Positions 32,946 through 44,967 of a stretch of DNA of 64,000 nt are shown piece by piece (position 1 is the first letter of the stretch; every line of letters begins with the position of its first letter). Below the pieces are notes generated by a model. It was not told the DNA's origin. It saw nothing but the letters and a program-made list of their open reading frames with translations, and made no database searches. The DNA is from Daucus carota subsp. sativus. Its lineage: Eukaryota; Streptophyta; Magnoliopsida; Apiales; Apiaceae. Both the position numbers and the translations under genes were made by a program. The stretch lies in contig NC_030382.2 of NCBI RefSeq assembly GCF_001625215.2, forward strand, positions 30,552,610-30,616,609, read 5' to 3'.

Positions 32946-35350
32946 GTTGGACACAGTGGCAGAGGCACACTAAGGCCAGAGTAGGTCCAGGCCCTCCCTG
33001 GAATTGGGCCAATTTTTTTTATTTTTTTTTTGATTTTGCAAGCCCAGCCTAGCCAGCATTAGTCCTGAAATCCCAGGCCCACAAATCAAATAACAAAACC
33101 ACGCAACAGGGAAGCTGCAAGCGAGAGCAGTAGCAAATTAAGTGAAAAACATTAGAAAAAAAAAACAATACCTAATTTGTGATTTGTGAAGACAGAGTGA
33201 GTGACGGGTACAAACTAAAAAGCACCGGAGTAGTCGAGTAGAGCCCCTGGACACAGCACGCTCTTCAGTCTTCTACTCTTCTCCGCTTCATAGCTTCAAC
33301 ATTCTTGATTCTTCCAATTCCAGAGGTTCATTCAAATTTTTAGGTAATTTCAGATTAGTATTTTATTTGTGTATTTGTAATTAGATTTTAGAAAATTAAT
33401 TATTTCTGATTTATAATGCTGTGATTTGTAATTGTGATGTTTAATTAGGATGTTATTTACTTTTAATTCATAATAACAAATAATAATCAGTTGGTTAATT
33501 GGGTGTTATTAATCTATTTGTGACAGCTATGAAGAGATATTATCAGTCTATGTTGCAAAATGAAATTCCTTCAGTTTAATCCGAAAATGTGAGTGAACCC
33601 AGTGTTCATAATCGCCAACAAAATCGTGAGGAATTGAATGTGGATGAGTTGCCGATTGATCCCGCAAAGAGAAAAAATATTTCTGACTTCCATGTTAATG
33701 ACAGAGTGAAGGTCAGAAGGTTTTATTTGCAGAAGGGACCTTGCCAACCGAATATAATTTTTCCTTAGAGATTGTTTGGGACTAAAAAGCGAAGATTTGT
33801 TTTAAATTGGTACAAAGAACATCCTAGTTGGCTAGAGTACTGTGTTTCCGAGGATTCAATTTATTGTCTATGTTGTTATCTTTTCAAACCTGAGCGTGGA
33901 GGCCAGAGTGGTGGTGATGTGTTTGTCACTCAGGGGTTTACGATGGAGCTAGTAATATGCAAGGAAAGTTTAATGGTTTGAAGAGTTTGATTTTGAAAGA
34001 CAATCCTTGTGCATTTTATGTGCATTGCTTTGCTCACCAGTTACAGCTAGCACTTGTTGGTACAGTGAGAATACATCAGAAGATATCAATGTTTTTTTCA
34101 CAACTTAATACCATTACAAGTGTTGTTGCCGGATCATGTAAACGCCAAGACTTGCTTCGTGATAAACAAACTACTGAAGTGATTGAAGGTATTTGTAGTG
34201 GTCAGATTTCCACCGGAAAGGGACTGAATCAAGAATCAACTTTAAAGCGTGCTGGGGTTACACGATGGGGTTCGTATTATACTACATTATTGAGCTTGAT
34301 CAGATTATTCAATCCAGCTATAAGTGTATTGGAGCATATTGTTGAGCACACGGATGATCATGATCTTCGAGGTAACGCTGAACTAATGTTGTCAACCATG
34401 AATAAATTTGACTTCATTTTTCTCTTGCATCTTATGAAAAATATAATGGGAATTAGTGATGGATTGTCACGTGCTTTACAAAAAAAGGATCAAGACATTG
34501 TTAATGCGATGAATCTTGTTAATGTCACAAAAAACATGTTAAGATCTATGAGAACAGATGGATGTGAATCTTTTTACAAGAGGTTACTTCATTTTGTGAG
34601 AGTCATAATGTTGTTGTTGTTGATATGAGCTCAAGTTTTGTTGATCCTAGACGAGTTTTACGCAAGTCCGAGGTGTTAACAAATCTACACCACTACCGCA
34701 ATGACATGTTCATAGATATTTTGGAAAGACAAGTTCAAGAATTACTTTTCGGTATGTCATGTCTTGATCCTCAAAACTCATTTTCTGCATTTGACAAGGA
34801 GAGATTGGTAAATTTTGCAAAATTGTATCCGTTTGAATTTTCACCGGTTCATATTATGGAACTTGAATGGGCACTTCCTACCTACTTTCAAGATGTCACG
34901 CATGATGAAAGATTTGTGGATCTTGATGGAATTGCGGAACTTGGTTGGAAAAATGGTTGAGACAAGAAAACATTTGATTCATCCTTTGGTTTATTTACTT
35001 ATCAAATTGGCTATGCTTTTACCGGTCGCAACAGCTGGAGTGGAAAGAGCATTTTCTACTATGAATATTGTCAAGACTCGGCTTCGTAATAGGATTGGGG
35101 ATGAATGGTTAAATGATCTTTTGGTAGCATATATTGAGCGAGACATTTTCTTAAGCGTAAAGACAGAAGAGGTACTTCAAAGATTCCAGAATATGAAATC
35201 TCGCAGGGGAGCACTTTAAACAGGTAATTGTAATGAATTATGTTGTTTATGACTGTTTTTTATTGCATTTTTCTACTTGTAGTTGGGAAAAAAATTAATT
35301 TATTTTGGCCCTCCCTGATTTTTATTCGTGGCTCCGTCACTGGTTGGACA
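32946..35350 (+). mobile_element. hAT element (TTF-type/DUF4371/hAT-C), internally deleted, nested in the MULE
   Basis: The element is 32954-35342 (2389 bp) with an exact 8-bp TSD GTTGGACA at 32946-32953 and 35343-35350. TIRs are CAGTGGCAGAGGCAC and the complement of CAGTGACGGAGCCAC. From 33530 the coding region reads an N-terminal part with stops, then a TTF zinc-finger start (SWLEYCVSEDSIYCLCCYLF), then jumps directly to YDGASNMQGKFNGLKSLI, so the region that normally lies between (hundreds of residues) has been deleted. The C-terminus VATAGVERAFSTMNIVKTRL (35014-35080) is the hAT dimerisation signature. Frameshifts near 34620 and 34950 add to the decay. It is therefore inactive. Confidence 0.9.
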
Positions 35351-36353
35351 AGGGTATTAAGGAATTTCTCCTTCAAGTTGAACATAAAATTTACGCAAGG
35401 CACATATCTGCTAACATGAAGAAGCAACATCCATGCAATCTACTGAGAAATGCTTTTTGAAAGGCATCAATAACAACTCATCGTCAGACTTTTAAATCTA
35501 CAATGAAAGAACTCCATCATGTGTCTAGAGCTGTTTTGAAAAGATGAGTGAACTTGAACCGAGTATGTGATCTAACGCTTACTTCAAGACACACTCTTTG
35601 ACTGATTCAACTGAAAATAACATTAATAGGTGTTTGAATTCATGAATTTTAAAAGTAGAATATATGCCTCTCATTGATATGCTAATGGAAATACATGTTA
35701 TGATTATGACAAAGAGTGCATCAAAAGAGATATAAAATGTTCAATCTTGATTGTATCATTTTCCCAAAATAAATGAAAAATTAGAAGAAGCTATAAAAGA
35801 ATCATGTGATTTGACAGTCCTTTAGATGGGAGGGAAACTTATGTGCTTAGGGGTAAGGGTATCTCATGTTTTGTAGATCTTTAAAATAGGACATGTTCTT
35901 GTAGAGGGTAGGATTTGACAGAGAAACCTAGTTTTCATAGAGTGAATACTATTCAAGAGGCTAGAAAGAACTCAATTGATTTTGTTGCAACATGTTACTC
36001 AAAGGAGACAAATCTGCAAACATATTCTTATTGATTGGATGTGATTAGAGGAGAGGATTTCTAGGAAAATGTTGAGGGCGATGAAGTAGTACTTCATTTA
36101 CTTGTGAAAAAAATTAAAAGGTAGACTAAAAACGATGAGAAGAAGGAAGGTTATGAAGGAATTATGTCGAGCGATAACAAGATTAGGGCTAGCTACGCAG
36201 GAAAAAAGACGTATTGTGGTTTGTGGAAAAGAAGGTCATAAGAGGGACAAATGTCCAGATAAAAAAAATCCCACAAACAACAAAGAGGAAGAAGAGGAAA
36301 GAAGAACACTTCTATTATTTCATTACGATAATAATGATGTTTTATTTTTGTGA
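35351..36353 (+). pseudogene. MULE transposase, C-terminal part (after the hAT insertion)
   Basis: Directly after the hAT target duplication the frame continues GIKEFLLQVEHKIYARHISA (compare 'PEAEHRFCVRHLYSNF' in MULE transposases), then NMKKQHPCNLLRNAF*, and later YMPLIDMLMEIHVMIMTK (35660-35720), a conserved C-terminal MULE helix. Near 36210-36260 VVCGKEGHKRDKCPDKK retains three of four zinc-knuckle ligands (CX4HX4C; the first Cys is absent). Joined with 31327-32945, this makes one transposase pseudogene. No terminal inverted repeats were found. Confidence 0.78.
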
Positions 36354-36806
36354 ATAGGTAAGATTGATAAAATTATAGATCATAATGTATTTGATAAGCA
36401 AACTGTGATGGATGTAAATGAGTAGATATTCATAAGATGATTTAGTAAATAACTTAATTTTCTTATAAATTGAACATACTTATTCTAGCAACCAAATACA
36501 TGATATCTCAAATCCACATCAGGTTAATTATAATCCAAATTTCAACTTCAAATTAACTAGCACTCAACTTAGACAGAATGCGTGTTTATATAGTCACATG
36601 TAAATAGTAATAACAATTAATTTTATAAGAGGACTGTTATAATATTATAAATATCAAATAAGAAAATTAAAAAACCCTTTTATGTAATAATAATATCCTA
36701 AATCAAAATTTAAGATATTTAGAACAAACGAGTACTTCAATAATATTCTAGCGACGCCTCAAAACACCAGTGCATCTAACAAATATTTTAATTTTAAGAC
36801 GCTAAG
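36354..36806. other. Intergenic, no gene seen
   Basis: AT-rich; possibly the 3' end of the MULE without a recognisable terminus. Confidence 0.5.
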
Positions 36807-37204
36807 CTAGCCTTTAACCCGTGCGAAGCACGAGCGGGTATAGAATTCGTAATTTATTAATTATAATTTAAATTTTAACATCATCTTATTAGTATTTTAG
36901 AATTGATGAATTGGATTTTAACCAGATTATATTTACCAACTGATTATATTTTTTGGACGACTACAAATTATACCAATGTCGGTTCATTATTATATAATAT
37001 ATAAATTATATTTAAAAGAATAATGGTGGAGTTTTTATCTTGTACTACATCTCAAGTGTTTGTAATTTAAATGGTATAAAACTCTTCAATATTGTAAGAG
37101 GTGAGAAATTTACATGTGACAGACTTGTAGTTACAAAAGAGATGAACAAACCAAAATTTTGTACGATTACAAATTATACTCATGTTGGCTTATTATAGTA
37201 TAGA
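36807..37204 (-). mobile_element. Candidate non-autonomous Helitron
   Basis: Read on the minus strand it begins TCTATACTATAATAAGCC and ends with a GC-rich hairpin (ACCCGCTCGTGC / GCACGGGT, 36817-36838), six bases spacer and CTAG. Helitrons start 5'-TC and end with a hairpin about ten bases before CTRR, without TIRs or TSDs, and insert between A and T. The base before TC is A, but the base after CTAG is C rather than T, so the 3' border may be shifted or mutated. Confidence 0.55.
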
Positions 37205-37678
37205 TAGATAGATAGTATTGCATGCATGATGTCGTAAATCACCTTTTATCAATAAAAAAACCAAGAAAGAGTTAAAAGAGGGAGAGAGTGCGTAAATTAT
37301 ACCTCCTCCCCAAGTCCACATCGACTGGAACTAGATGACCCTTGGCAAAATACAAAGACAAATATAAAATCAATAATTAAATACACAAGCATTTATGCAG
37401 TGGAATTATTGCTCATGCCGGCTGATGCCTAATTTTTATTTTAAACTACGTGCTACCTACAAAAAGAATGATTGATGTAGATAATTATAAGTTTTCTATG
37501 AAACTACTTGATGATGTGAAGTGATGTTTGTTCTTATCTAATTAACTTAGAAACAAAGAGGAAACTAAGAAACAGAAGTAAGTTAAAACATTGGTGGATC
37601 CAAGGATCTTCTACATTGTAGTGTCCGTCACCAGAAGTTCTTAAAGTGAGAAACTGTTTAGATAAGACTTGTAAAATC

Positions 37679-38671
37679 ATGACTCTGCCTTCCTCTCTCG
37701 GCAGAAAATTATTTCAATCTAGTATGTCTAGTGCTGGAGTAGCAGCTGAAGATGGTTTCTTGAAATTAGTGTATCCGAAACGACGAATAGAGTTGCATAG
37801 GCATCCAATAACTGCAGCACAGGTCCTGGAAAGGAATCCCAGGTGCTGCGTGGCGCGTCCTGATGTGTTTAAGTACCCTTGGGTGGTGGTTCGGCCTGAG
37901 TCGGTTTTGTCTCTTGGCAGAGTTTTTTATGTTGTCCCTCGCCACACGATTCACCGGTTGTTGCAGCAGCATGGAACGTCTTCGCCTAAGAAGGCACAAC
38001 AGCCGGTTAAAGAGAAAAAGGCATTGTCATGGAATGTCAAGATTTCACCGCGAAGGAAAACGTACCATGGTGAAGAGTTTAATGATCTGGTCGATTCGGA
38101 TGATGATGATCATGACAGTAACTATATTGAGCTAATACCGTTTTATAAGCCCTTGAATGACGATAGAGAGCTTGCTCGTATTCAAAACAGCACGAGGCAG
38201 GAACATCGTAATAGACAAGGTACCACGTCACAGATGAAAATTGTGAATCACGAAAGTAAGGAGGATAGTGATAACAACACGCCAAGACAGAGGGCGACGA
38301 GATCATCAAACAGTAATGGGGTATACAGCCGCATTGATAAACCACCAAAAACGGAGAATTCTGTGCCAAGATTATGTGATGTGGAGCCTCAGAAGAAACA
38401 ATACCCAATTGAGCATTGGCCAGTCAATCGCGACACCAAGAAACACCACTATGAACAACTGAAGCCGTTTGACTCGTGTGGGTCATTGAGAAAAAACAAA
38501 GGGGTGAGTGAGCCTAGTAGCAGCACAACTGTGAAGTTCTCTGGTTTAAGATCTTGTCTAAAAAATCAAATCAGCGGAAGTCCTAGACTACAGCAGTTAA
38601 AAGTGTCTTTCAATGAGGAAATTGAAGTATATGACCTGAACGAAAGAAATATGCACTTATTGAGCAGATGA
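37679..38671 (+). CDS. PADRE (DUF4228) domain protein
   Basis: A single exon of 330 aa starting at the first ATG (37679, MTLPSSLGRK); the frame is open upstream only through a GTG. The PADRE core is clear at about residues 25-95: DGFLKLVYPKRRIELHRHPI, ITAAQVLERNPRCCVARPDV, then the PWVVVRPESVLSLGRVFYVV strand and PRHTIHRLL. After it comes a disordered, charged region (DSDDDDHDSN near 140, many Ser/Asn/Arg) and a short C-terminal block SGLRSCLKNQ and QQLKVSFNEEIEVYDL, which is typical of the family. These plant proteins are often induced by pathogens and abiotic stress; biochemistry is unknown. Many members begin MGNC with a myristoylation site; this one does not in the ATG model. Confidence 0.85.
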   Translation: MTLPSSLGRKLFQSSMSSAGVAAEDGFLKLVYPKRRIELHRHPITAAQVLERNPRCCVARPDVFKYPWVVVRPESVLSLGRVFYVVPRHTIHRLLQQHGTSSPKKAQQPVKEKKALSWNVKISPRRKTYHGEEFNDLVDSDDDDHDSNYIELIPFYKPLNDDRELARIQNSTRQEHRNRQGTTSQMKIVNHESKEDSDNNTPRQRATRSSNSNGVYSRIDKPPKTENSVPRLCDVEPQKKQYPIEHWPVNRDTKKHHYEQLKPFDSCGSLRKNKGVSEPSSSTTVKFSGLRSCLKNQISGSPRLQQLKVSFNEEIEVYDLNERNMHLLSR

Positions 38672-38834
38672 AACTTCAGGCATATGAATCCTCGAATTTT
38701 ATCTGCTATTAATCTAGCCAAGTATTGTAAAAATTCCTTGTCCATAGTATAACATAGTAGAAACCCCCCTCCTCAACCAAAATCAAAAAATATTTTCTCA
38801 GATTCATATATATTTTGAAATACACCACTGTAAT

Positions 38835-39213
38835 TGTTCGTCCAGCTAAGCGAGCCGTAACTCCACAATATTACGATATTATGTTATCAGAGCGAGGTTG
38901 GAACGGTCCGTAACAATCTCCGATGAGCTCCGATATAGGCGACGGACTTCCGATATAGGCTTAGGGGAGCCAAATCACACACAGGAGGCGGAATTCGACA
39001 AGAACCGAACCCGATGTGTGATGGGAGAGATTGTTAGGATTTATGCCACATCAATTGTGGGAGGGGCATAAACCTAAAATATAAGGAGGCAAAACAACTC
39101 CAATAGTATGAGGCCTTTTAGGAGGTGCTCAAAAGCAAAGCCGTGCGGTCTCAGTCCAAAGCGGACAATATCATACTATTTGTGAAGTTATGGATCGCTT
39201 AGCTGGCCAAACA
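38835..39213 (+). mobile_element. TRIM element with 3' LTR and an inverted LTR fragment
   Basis: The 3' LTR is 39032-39213, from TGTTAGGATTTATGCC to GCTGGCCAAACA, and contains 'aaagcggacaatatcat', which I recall from TRIM elements. Just before it is a purine tract (GATGGGAGAGA). A primer site like tRNA-Met (TTATCAGAGC, near 38886) lies at the other side of a short interior. Instead of a 5' LTR in direct orientation, 38835-38880 matches the 3' end of the LTR in reverse complement (TGTTCGTCCAGCTAAGCG against TGTTTGGCCAGCTAAGCG). So the element is rearranged. No coding capacity. Confidence 0.7.
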
Positions 39214-39563
39214 ATAATGTCTTAGCTTACATTGGAACTTTTCCTTTCTTTACGGCAGTCCATGGCATTCTCAGATTCCAGGGTAAAGTATCATGATTTC
39301 AGTTAAAGCCTTCCGAGGAAAATTTCGAAACAATTTGAAGCATTTACATGATTTTGGATACGAGTGCATAACAACAAATGCATATTCACAAATTTGAAGC
39401 AATTACATGATTTTGGATATGAGTGCATAACAATAAATGCATATTCACACCCTACTGAACTGCTCACATGAGCCACAACATGAATCCTAATTCCATTTAC
39501 AGTTATTGAAACAGGATAACTGTTTAATGAGTTAACTAAACTTCCTTCTCTACCCTGAGTACT

Positions 39564-42500
39564 CTACATGACTTTCATGTTCTGGATATATCTGGAAAGT
39601 GACCCTTGTAGATATTCTTGATAATCTTCATTACGAGGTAATTTAGATTTGTTTTTGTCCATCTTATTGGCAGTTCCGGCAATTTTATTTTCATCCGAAA
39701 AACTCACTTGCTTGTACATGCTTTGCAGTTGAGTGTCCTTCAGGACCTGGTGTAAGGGATTGCATTTATCGTCGCTAATCCCTGCATACACAAGTCTATT
39801 TCTTTGAAGCTTTAAAATTTCTGATTTATTATCTATGTGGTCTTCAATTAAGTTGCGACCAGGAAATGTGGAGGCTGGCTGTGAATGAGGACCAGGCACA
39901 ACTCTGGGCATATATCCTTCCAATATTTTCAGCACCTGCAAGACAAGCACAATGAACTTTGATAACCACTATATATAACATTCCAGCTCTCTTTACTGAA
40001 TCAAAAAATAAAATACTAGTATACAAATTATAACCTCTGACATCCTCGGCCTTTGATCAGGATCAGGTGAGATGCACAAGCTTGCAGCTTGGATCATGCA
40101 CTCCACTTCCTTCTCTACAAAGTCGTGATCTAGTCTCGGGTCTACTATTTCACTTGGTACCTTGCTTTCAAGAAATTGACGGCTCTGTGTAAAGTTGATA
40201 AAAAAATTTCAATGGGTTCTTTATAGGGTGCACTGCTGAAAAATATGAATTTGATTTATTAGATGAGGACATCAAGCAAAGGAGAAAACACGAACCCAGT
40301 CTGGCATATAGGGCTGTTTTGCATTTCGTGCAAATTCAGTTGCTTTAATGCCAGTTAAAAGCTCAAGCAAAACCACTCCAAATGCATATACATCAGCCTT
40401 TTCTGTTATTAGACCAGTTTGAGTATATTCAGGAGCCAAGTACCTACCACCAAAATAAAATTGATTTTGTCAATCAATTACAAGTATTCATAATCTAATA
40501 TAAGTTACAATTTTGTGTTGATACAGATACATACCCAAAGGCACCAACAATTCGTGTCTCTTCTGCTGATTGACCATCAGCCTGCCACCTTGCTAAACCA
40601 AAATCTCCTACCTACATTGAAACCAGATAGTGGTTAATCATTTTAAAAGAAGAGAAGTCAATCAGTCATATGCATCTGCAGTGGCAGGGAGGGAAGACTT
40701 ATCAAGCGAAGGGTAAATATAACTGGAGAAAACTAATCAATCTTACAGATTTATATATGACATGAAACTACAAAAATACAGTTAAAATTACAGTATCAAG
40801 CCTGTTTGTATTATGTCCCTTTAGGTTATTTTATTCGAATTCTATGAGTATATCATTATTGCATAAGAAATTAGGCATAGTCACATTCAGGAAATGTCAC
40901 TTATAAGTTATACTCACCATAGATTCAAAGTCATGTGTTAAGAGAATGTTGTTAGGTCTGAAATCTCTGTGCACAATACAACCAACCCTGCAATCTTCAT
41001 GAAGGTATCTCAAGCCTCCTGCAGAACCAACTGCAACCTTCATCCTATTCTGCCATGCCATCGGCTCACCTCTTCCTTATAAGTGCAAGCAATATTTATA
41101 TGAATATATTCGTTCAAGAAGCATTAAGAAAATGATGAAAATTTCATGATTAATTCTTCTGTTACACTCACCATATAAATGCTTGTCCAAGGAGCCATGA
41201 CAAACAAACTCATAAACAAGTAGCCATTCCATCTCAGTGCAATAACCAACCAGTATCACTAAATTCTTGTGCTGTGCACAGCTCAAGACTTCAACCTCAG
41301 AGCAAAACTCTGAGGCTCCTTGTGCACTCAACACCTTGTGTTGCTTCACTGCAACAACCTGACCATCATCCAGTACTCCCTTGTACACATCACCAAACCC
41401 ACCCTTGGCCAAGAAGTTATTTTTTGAGAATCCATTAGTTGCTTCCTGAATCTCCATGTAAGTGAACTTTCTTGGTGCCCTCCCAAAAATCGGGGCATTG
41501 TTTTTGCAAACCGAACAAAGGGGTGGTGGAATTGGTGGCTGCTTAACCGAAACAGACATAGCCTTTCTAATGCTTGATAATCTGTCTATCTTTGCAACTT
41601 CAGTAGTCTGATTGGTTTCTGTTCTTAAGTTTTGTTCTCCTGACATTGGCTGTTTTGGTCTTGAAAGCTTAGTATCAATAGATATCCTTGGTGCTACTTG
41701 AGGTGGATGAGTATGGATAGATATCCTTGGTGCTACTTGAGGTGGATGAAATGTTTTGATGCCAGTATTCCAGTTAATATCTGCAACAAAATGACATTTA
41801 TAGAGATTGATCAGATTATTTCATATTCAGCATTCCTTCTCACTCGAATGACAAGGAGACAAACAGACAACAAACATCAGCAAACCTACAAAAATAAATT
41901 CCTTAAGGTTTGAACTGGATACCCTGTTAAGTAATTAACTCTCCTACTACCTTATGGAGTTCATAGGAGTCCTTAATTATCATATTACAATCAGCAACAT
42001 CTCATCATTGTTATCTCTACTGAGCTCACTTTCCTCTGAATGTTCTATTATTGAGATATATAGACATATTTAGGTAGTATATACAGTGTCATACAAAAAA
42101 AAAGATGCATGAAGCGGAAATTCCTTACCGCTTCTACTTTTGGATAGACCGCTTTTTTCTTCAAGAATTCCAGATTTTGACTTTGTAGGGACTTCGAGTT
42201 CTCTCAGCACCGTCTGACTCAATGGTTGTGATTTGCTATATCTGTTGAGAGCTCTGTACGTGGCTTTAAGTTCCACTCGATGTTCGCCTAAAGGGGAAAA
42301 TATATCTGGCTTACTGATTCCTGTCTGGTGGAACTCTTCAACATACATTTTGGGGGATGATGATGAAGAGGTTGAAAAAGTAGTAGCCTCTAAACCTGGA
42401 CTGGTACTCTGGCTTGTTGTGCTGCTAACATTAAGAAACATGTCTAGCATATCAGCCACTGTTGGTTTCTCAAGAAATTTAGCTTCCTCTTTGACCTTGT

Positions 42501-43483
42501 CTTCTTTATACAAGTTCATTGGTTTCAATGCTCTTTGAATGTCACGGTCAATGAGTACGAGATTACAATTAATCAGCTGTTTTAGGGAAGAATGGTCTTC
42601 CTTCTTCAGGCATCTGCAGTAGAGTAAAGCAATATTTAGTGAACCTTGAACATTAAGAGGTTTCAAGTTTTCCAATTACTGAGTATTATCTGTTATGTAT
42701 GTATGTATACCGATCAAGAATCACCCATGTTGCTCCGATTTCCAGTGCTAATTTAGTAATAGATCCCTCAGCAGCTTGGTCTGCCACAACTCTTACTTCA
42801 GTACGTACCTGATAGACACCACATAATTTAATGAAGCACATCCAGTTTCTGGTTAAGTATCAAGTATTTATCTATTTATGCAAGTTATCAAGATCCAAGA
42901 AACTAAGTATTACGACGTGTTAGCAGTCAGGTATACATTGATGATTGGAAGATAGTTTCATCACAAAAATGCGCGGTAGGTCTTACACACCTGTACAATG
43001 CTATGCAGCTTCAAGAGTTGGCGAATAATCTGTGTGCATGAATCGTGTGTGTCCTGGACCAGTTGATCACGACAATTCTCCTCTGCAATCTTTTCTTTTA
43101 AATTCCTAGTATTCTCCCTGCGGTTACACTTTTTCTTCAACACACCTATAGTTTTAAAGAATACCAAATCATGCCTTGACAATGTTGCGCACAAGTGCTT
43201 TAAGAAAGGCTATTACTCAGTCAGAATTGATCCATATATATAGTTATGCATCAATTACAAGTTAGTATTAAAATTAGACACACGAACCAGTAATGAACTG
43301 ATAAAGAGTCCGGGGAGGATTATTTTCAGCTACTACACGAAACGGAGATGAAGTTGAAGGAAGAATGGCCAACAAGATGAGAGAGTCCTTTGGTTTGATC
43401 ACATTCTGCACAGCCCATTCGAGAGTATAATCAGTCACCTCCTTACTGGCATCAACAGCTACTAATATCACTTCACTCGGCAT
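39564..43483 (-). CDS. USP-domain receptor-like cytoplasmic protein kinase
   Basis: Ten minus-strand exons: 43483-43288, 43145-42991, 42808-42711, 42613-42129, 41780-41172, 41075-40918, 40611-40535, 40443-40296, 40184-40035, 39935-39564; 815 aa, phases consistent. The ATG at 43483 ([13 protein letters not shown]) is chosen; the frame upstream has no ATG. Residues 1-150 form a universal-stress-protein fold ([27 protein letters not shown]). A Ser-rich linker follows, then [12 protein letters not shown] and the kinase (about 417-700). The kinase shows [15 protein letters not shown] (Lys about 457), [38 protein letters not shown]. The catalytic Lys, Asp and DFG are present; HRDFRPNN replaces the usual HRDMRPNN, and HRD itself is intact. 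No transmembrane segment is evident. It resembles the PERK-like USP kinases of Arabidopsis; substrates are unknown. Confidence 0.88.
41678..41749 (-). repeat. 39-bp tandem duplication in kinase exon 5
   Basis: A 33-base segment repeats exactly with period 39 (41678-41710 and 41717-41749), giving the tandem peptide [13 protein letters not shown] / [13 protein letters not shown] in the linker before the kinase domain. Because the period is 13 codons, the frame is kept. Confidence 0.85.
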
Positions 43484-44967
43484 GTTATTACAAGTTAAGA
43501 ACAATGACACTGCCAGTACATATGTTGCCAAGTCTTTATATAGAGCCTGACAAGCCAATGAACCTGATTCACTTGGCTGATAAGGTCAGACAAGATGATA
43601 TTCAAATTTTATATATTTATCAAGCCAGCTCACTAATTAACTACTTGATAAGATGGCTGATAGCGTCAAAGCAGCACTCTGTTTAAGGATTCAGTCATTA
43701 AAATGCAAAATAATGAAATAGGCATATGGTGATTGGTTTTATCAACTCAACACCGATAAATATGTGTATCCATTGCGCATGAACATTTCTCTAGTAAGTG
43801 TGTCTGTGGCAGAGAAGACATAGAATGACAGATGTAAAAAGGGTTGACAAGCAAATAGGACATGATGAAAGATTCTTGACAAGCGTCAGAAAACACCATT
43901 TGGCATGAAACGTTACGAGAAGAGGCCAAGTTTACGCGTTGTATGGATATCTTAGTAGTAGTAGCTAGGCTGTCTAAACAATTTCTTGCTTACCAGTTCT
44001 TCGAGTTTGATGTTAAGAGTAATATACTCAGCCTAAAGGAATAATTACAAGCCACCTGAGACTGCCCATAAACTTGACATGGCCTAAGCAGTCCTTTTCC
44101 CAAGTCTTTGATCACATAATTTAAGTTCGTCTATCTATTCACTAATTATAGTCATGTTTCCGGGAATATCAAATAGGGACTAAATTTTGATTACAAAACT
44201 CAAGCTCCTAGACCGTGTTGGCTCTCGCTATCACTATGTTCATGATTAATACTCTAAATATCAAGATGCAGAAAAATAGTCTCAAATAACATTTAGTAAC
44301 GCTACATCGTCTAGCGTTCTGATAGAGTTAAAAGGACACAACGCTAGTTTTATGTAGTATTCTCTTAGGTTAACATAACAGAACACTACATCATATAATG
44401 TTTTGATGGGGTTAGAACACCAAAACGCTACACGATCTAGCGTTTTTTTTCCAAATTCAAAACGCTAGATATTCAAAATGTTAGATTATCAGGCATTACT
44501 AGCTGGTATTGGAGGCCATTTTCTCCAACTCTGTTATTGTGGGCATTACCTCCAGAATTTGTGAGATCCGGGATCATTTTCTAGCTCGGAGATCGAATAA
44601 ATTTAGTGACATACAAAAAAACAGGACACAGAAATAATTTAACGGACAAAGAATATAATTCATACAAACAAAATAAATAATACACATGAAAGTGAAAAAA
44701 TATATAAAACATACTGGTAATACAAAACTACAAACCTAAAAGGTCCTTAGAAACATTAAAAAAGTGCATTTGCTGCAGAGAGGATTCTTATTAAAATTTT
44801 AAGTAAAAAGATATGTATATAATTTAGAATATCATTTTATCCTAATATAGGGATTATTGCAGATTTCTTAAAAAGCGATCATAAGCTGATACTAGTGCCA
44901 AGATCTAGTTCCAGACAAGCGGACGTTATTGTAACAGCCAACAATGAAAATGACCCCTGTCTAAATG
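43484..44967. other. Upstream of the kinase gene; dispersed repeat at 44285-44525
   Basis: No gene is seen. 44285-44525 carries repeated 'aacgctac-cgatctagcg' phrases and ends 'actagctggtattggaggccatttt', collinear with 30840-30960, so both are relics of one dispersed repeat family. Confidence 0.5.

Noticed and set aside
37646..37678. Longer N-terminus for the PADRE protein (RNCLDKTCKI...)
   Set aside because: It starts with GTG, not ATG. The first ATG in frame is 37679.
43484..43558. 25-residue hydrophobic N-terminal extension of the USP-kinase
   Set aside because: Would need a TTG start. The first ATG (43483) begins exactly at the conserved USP strand.
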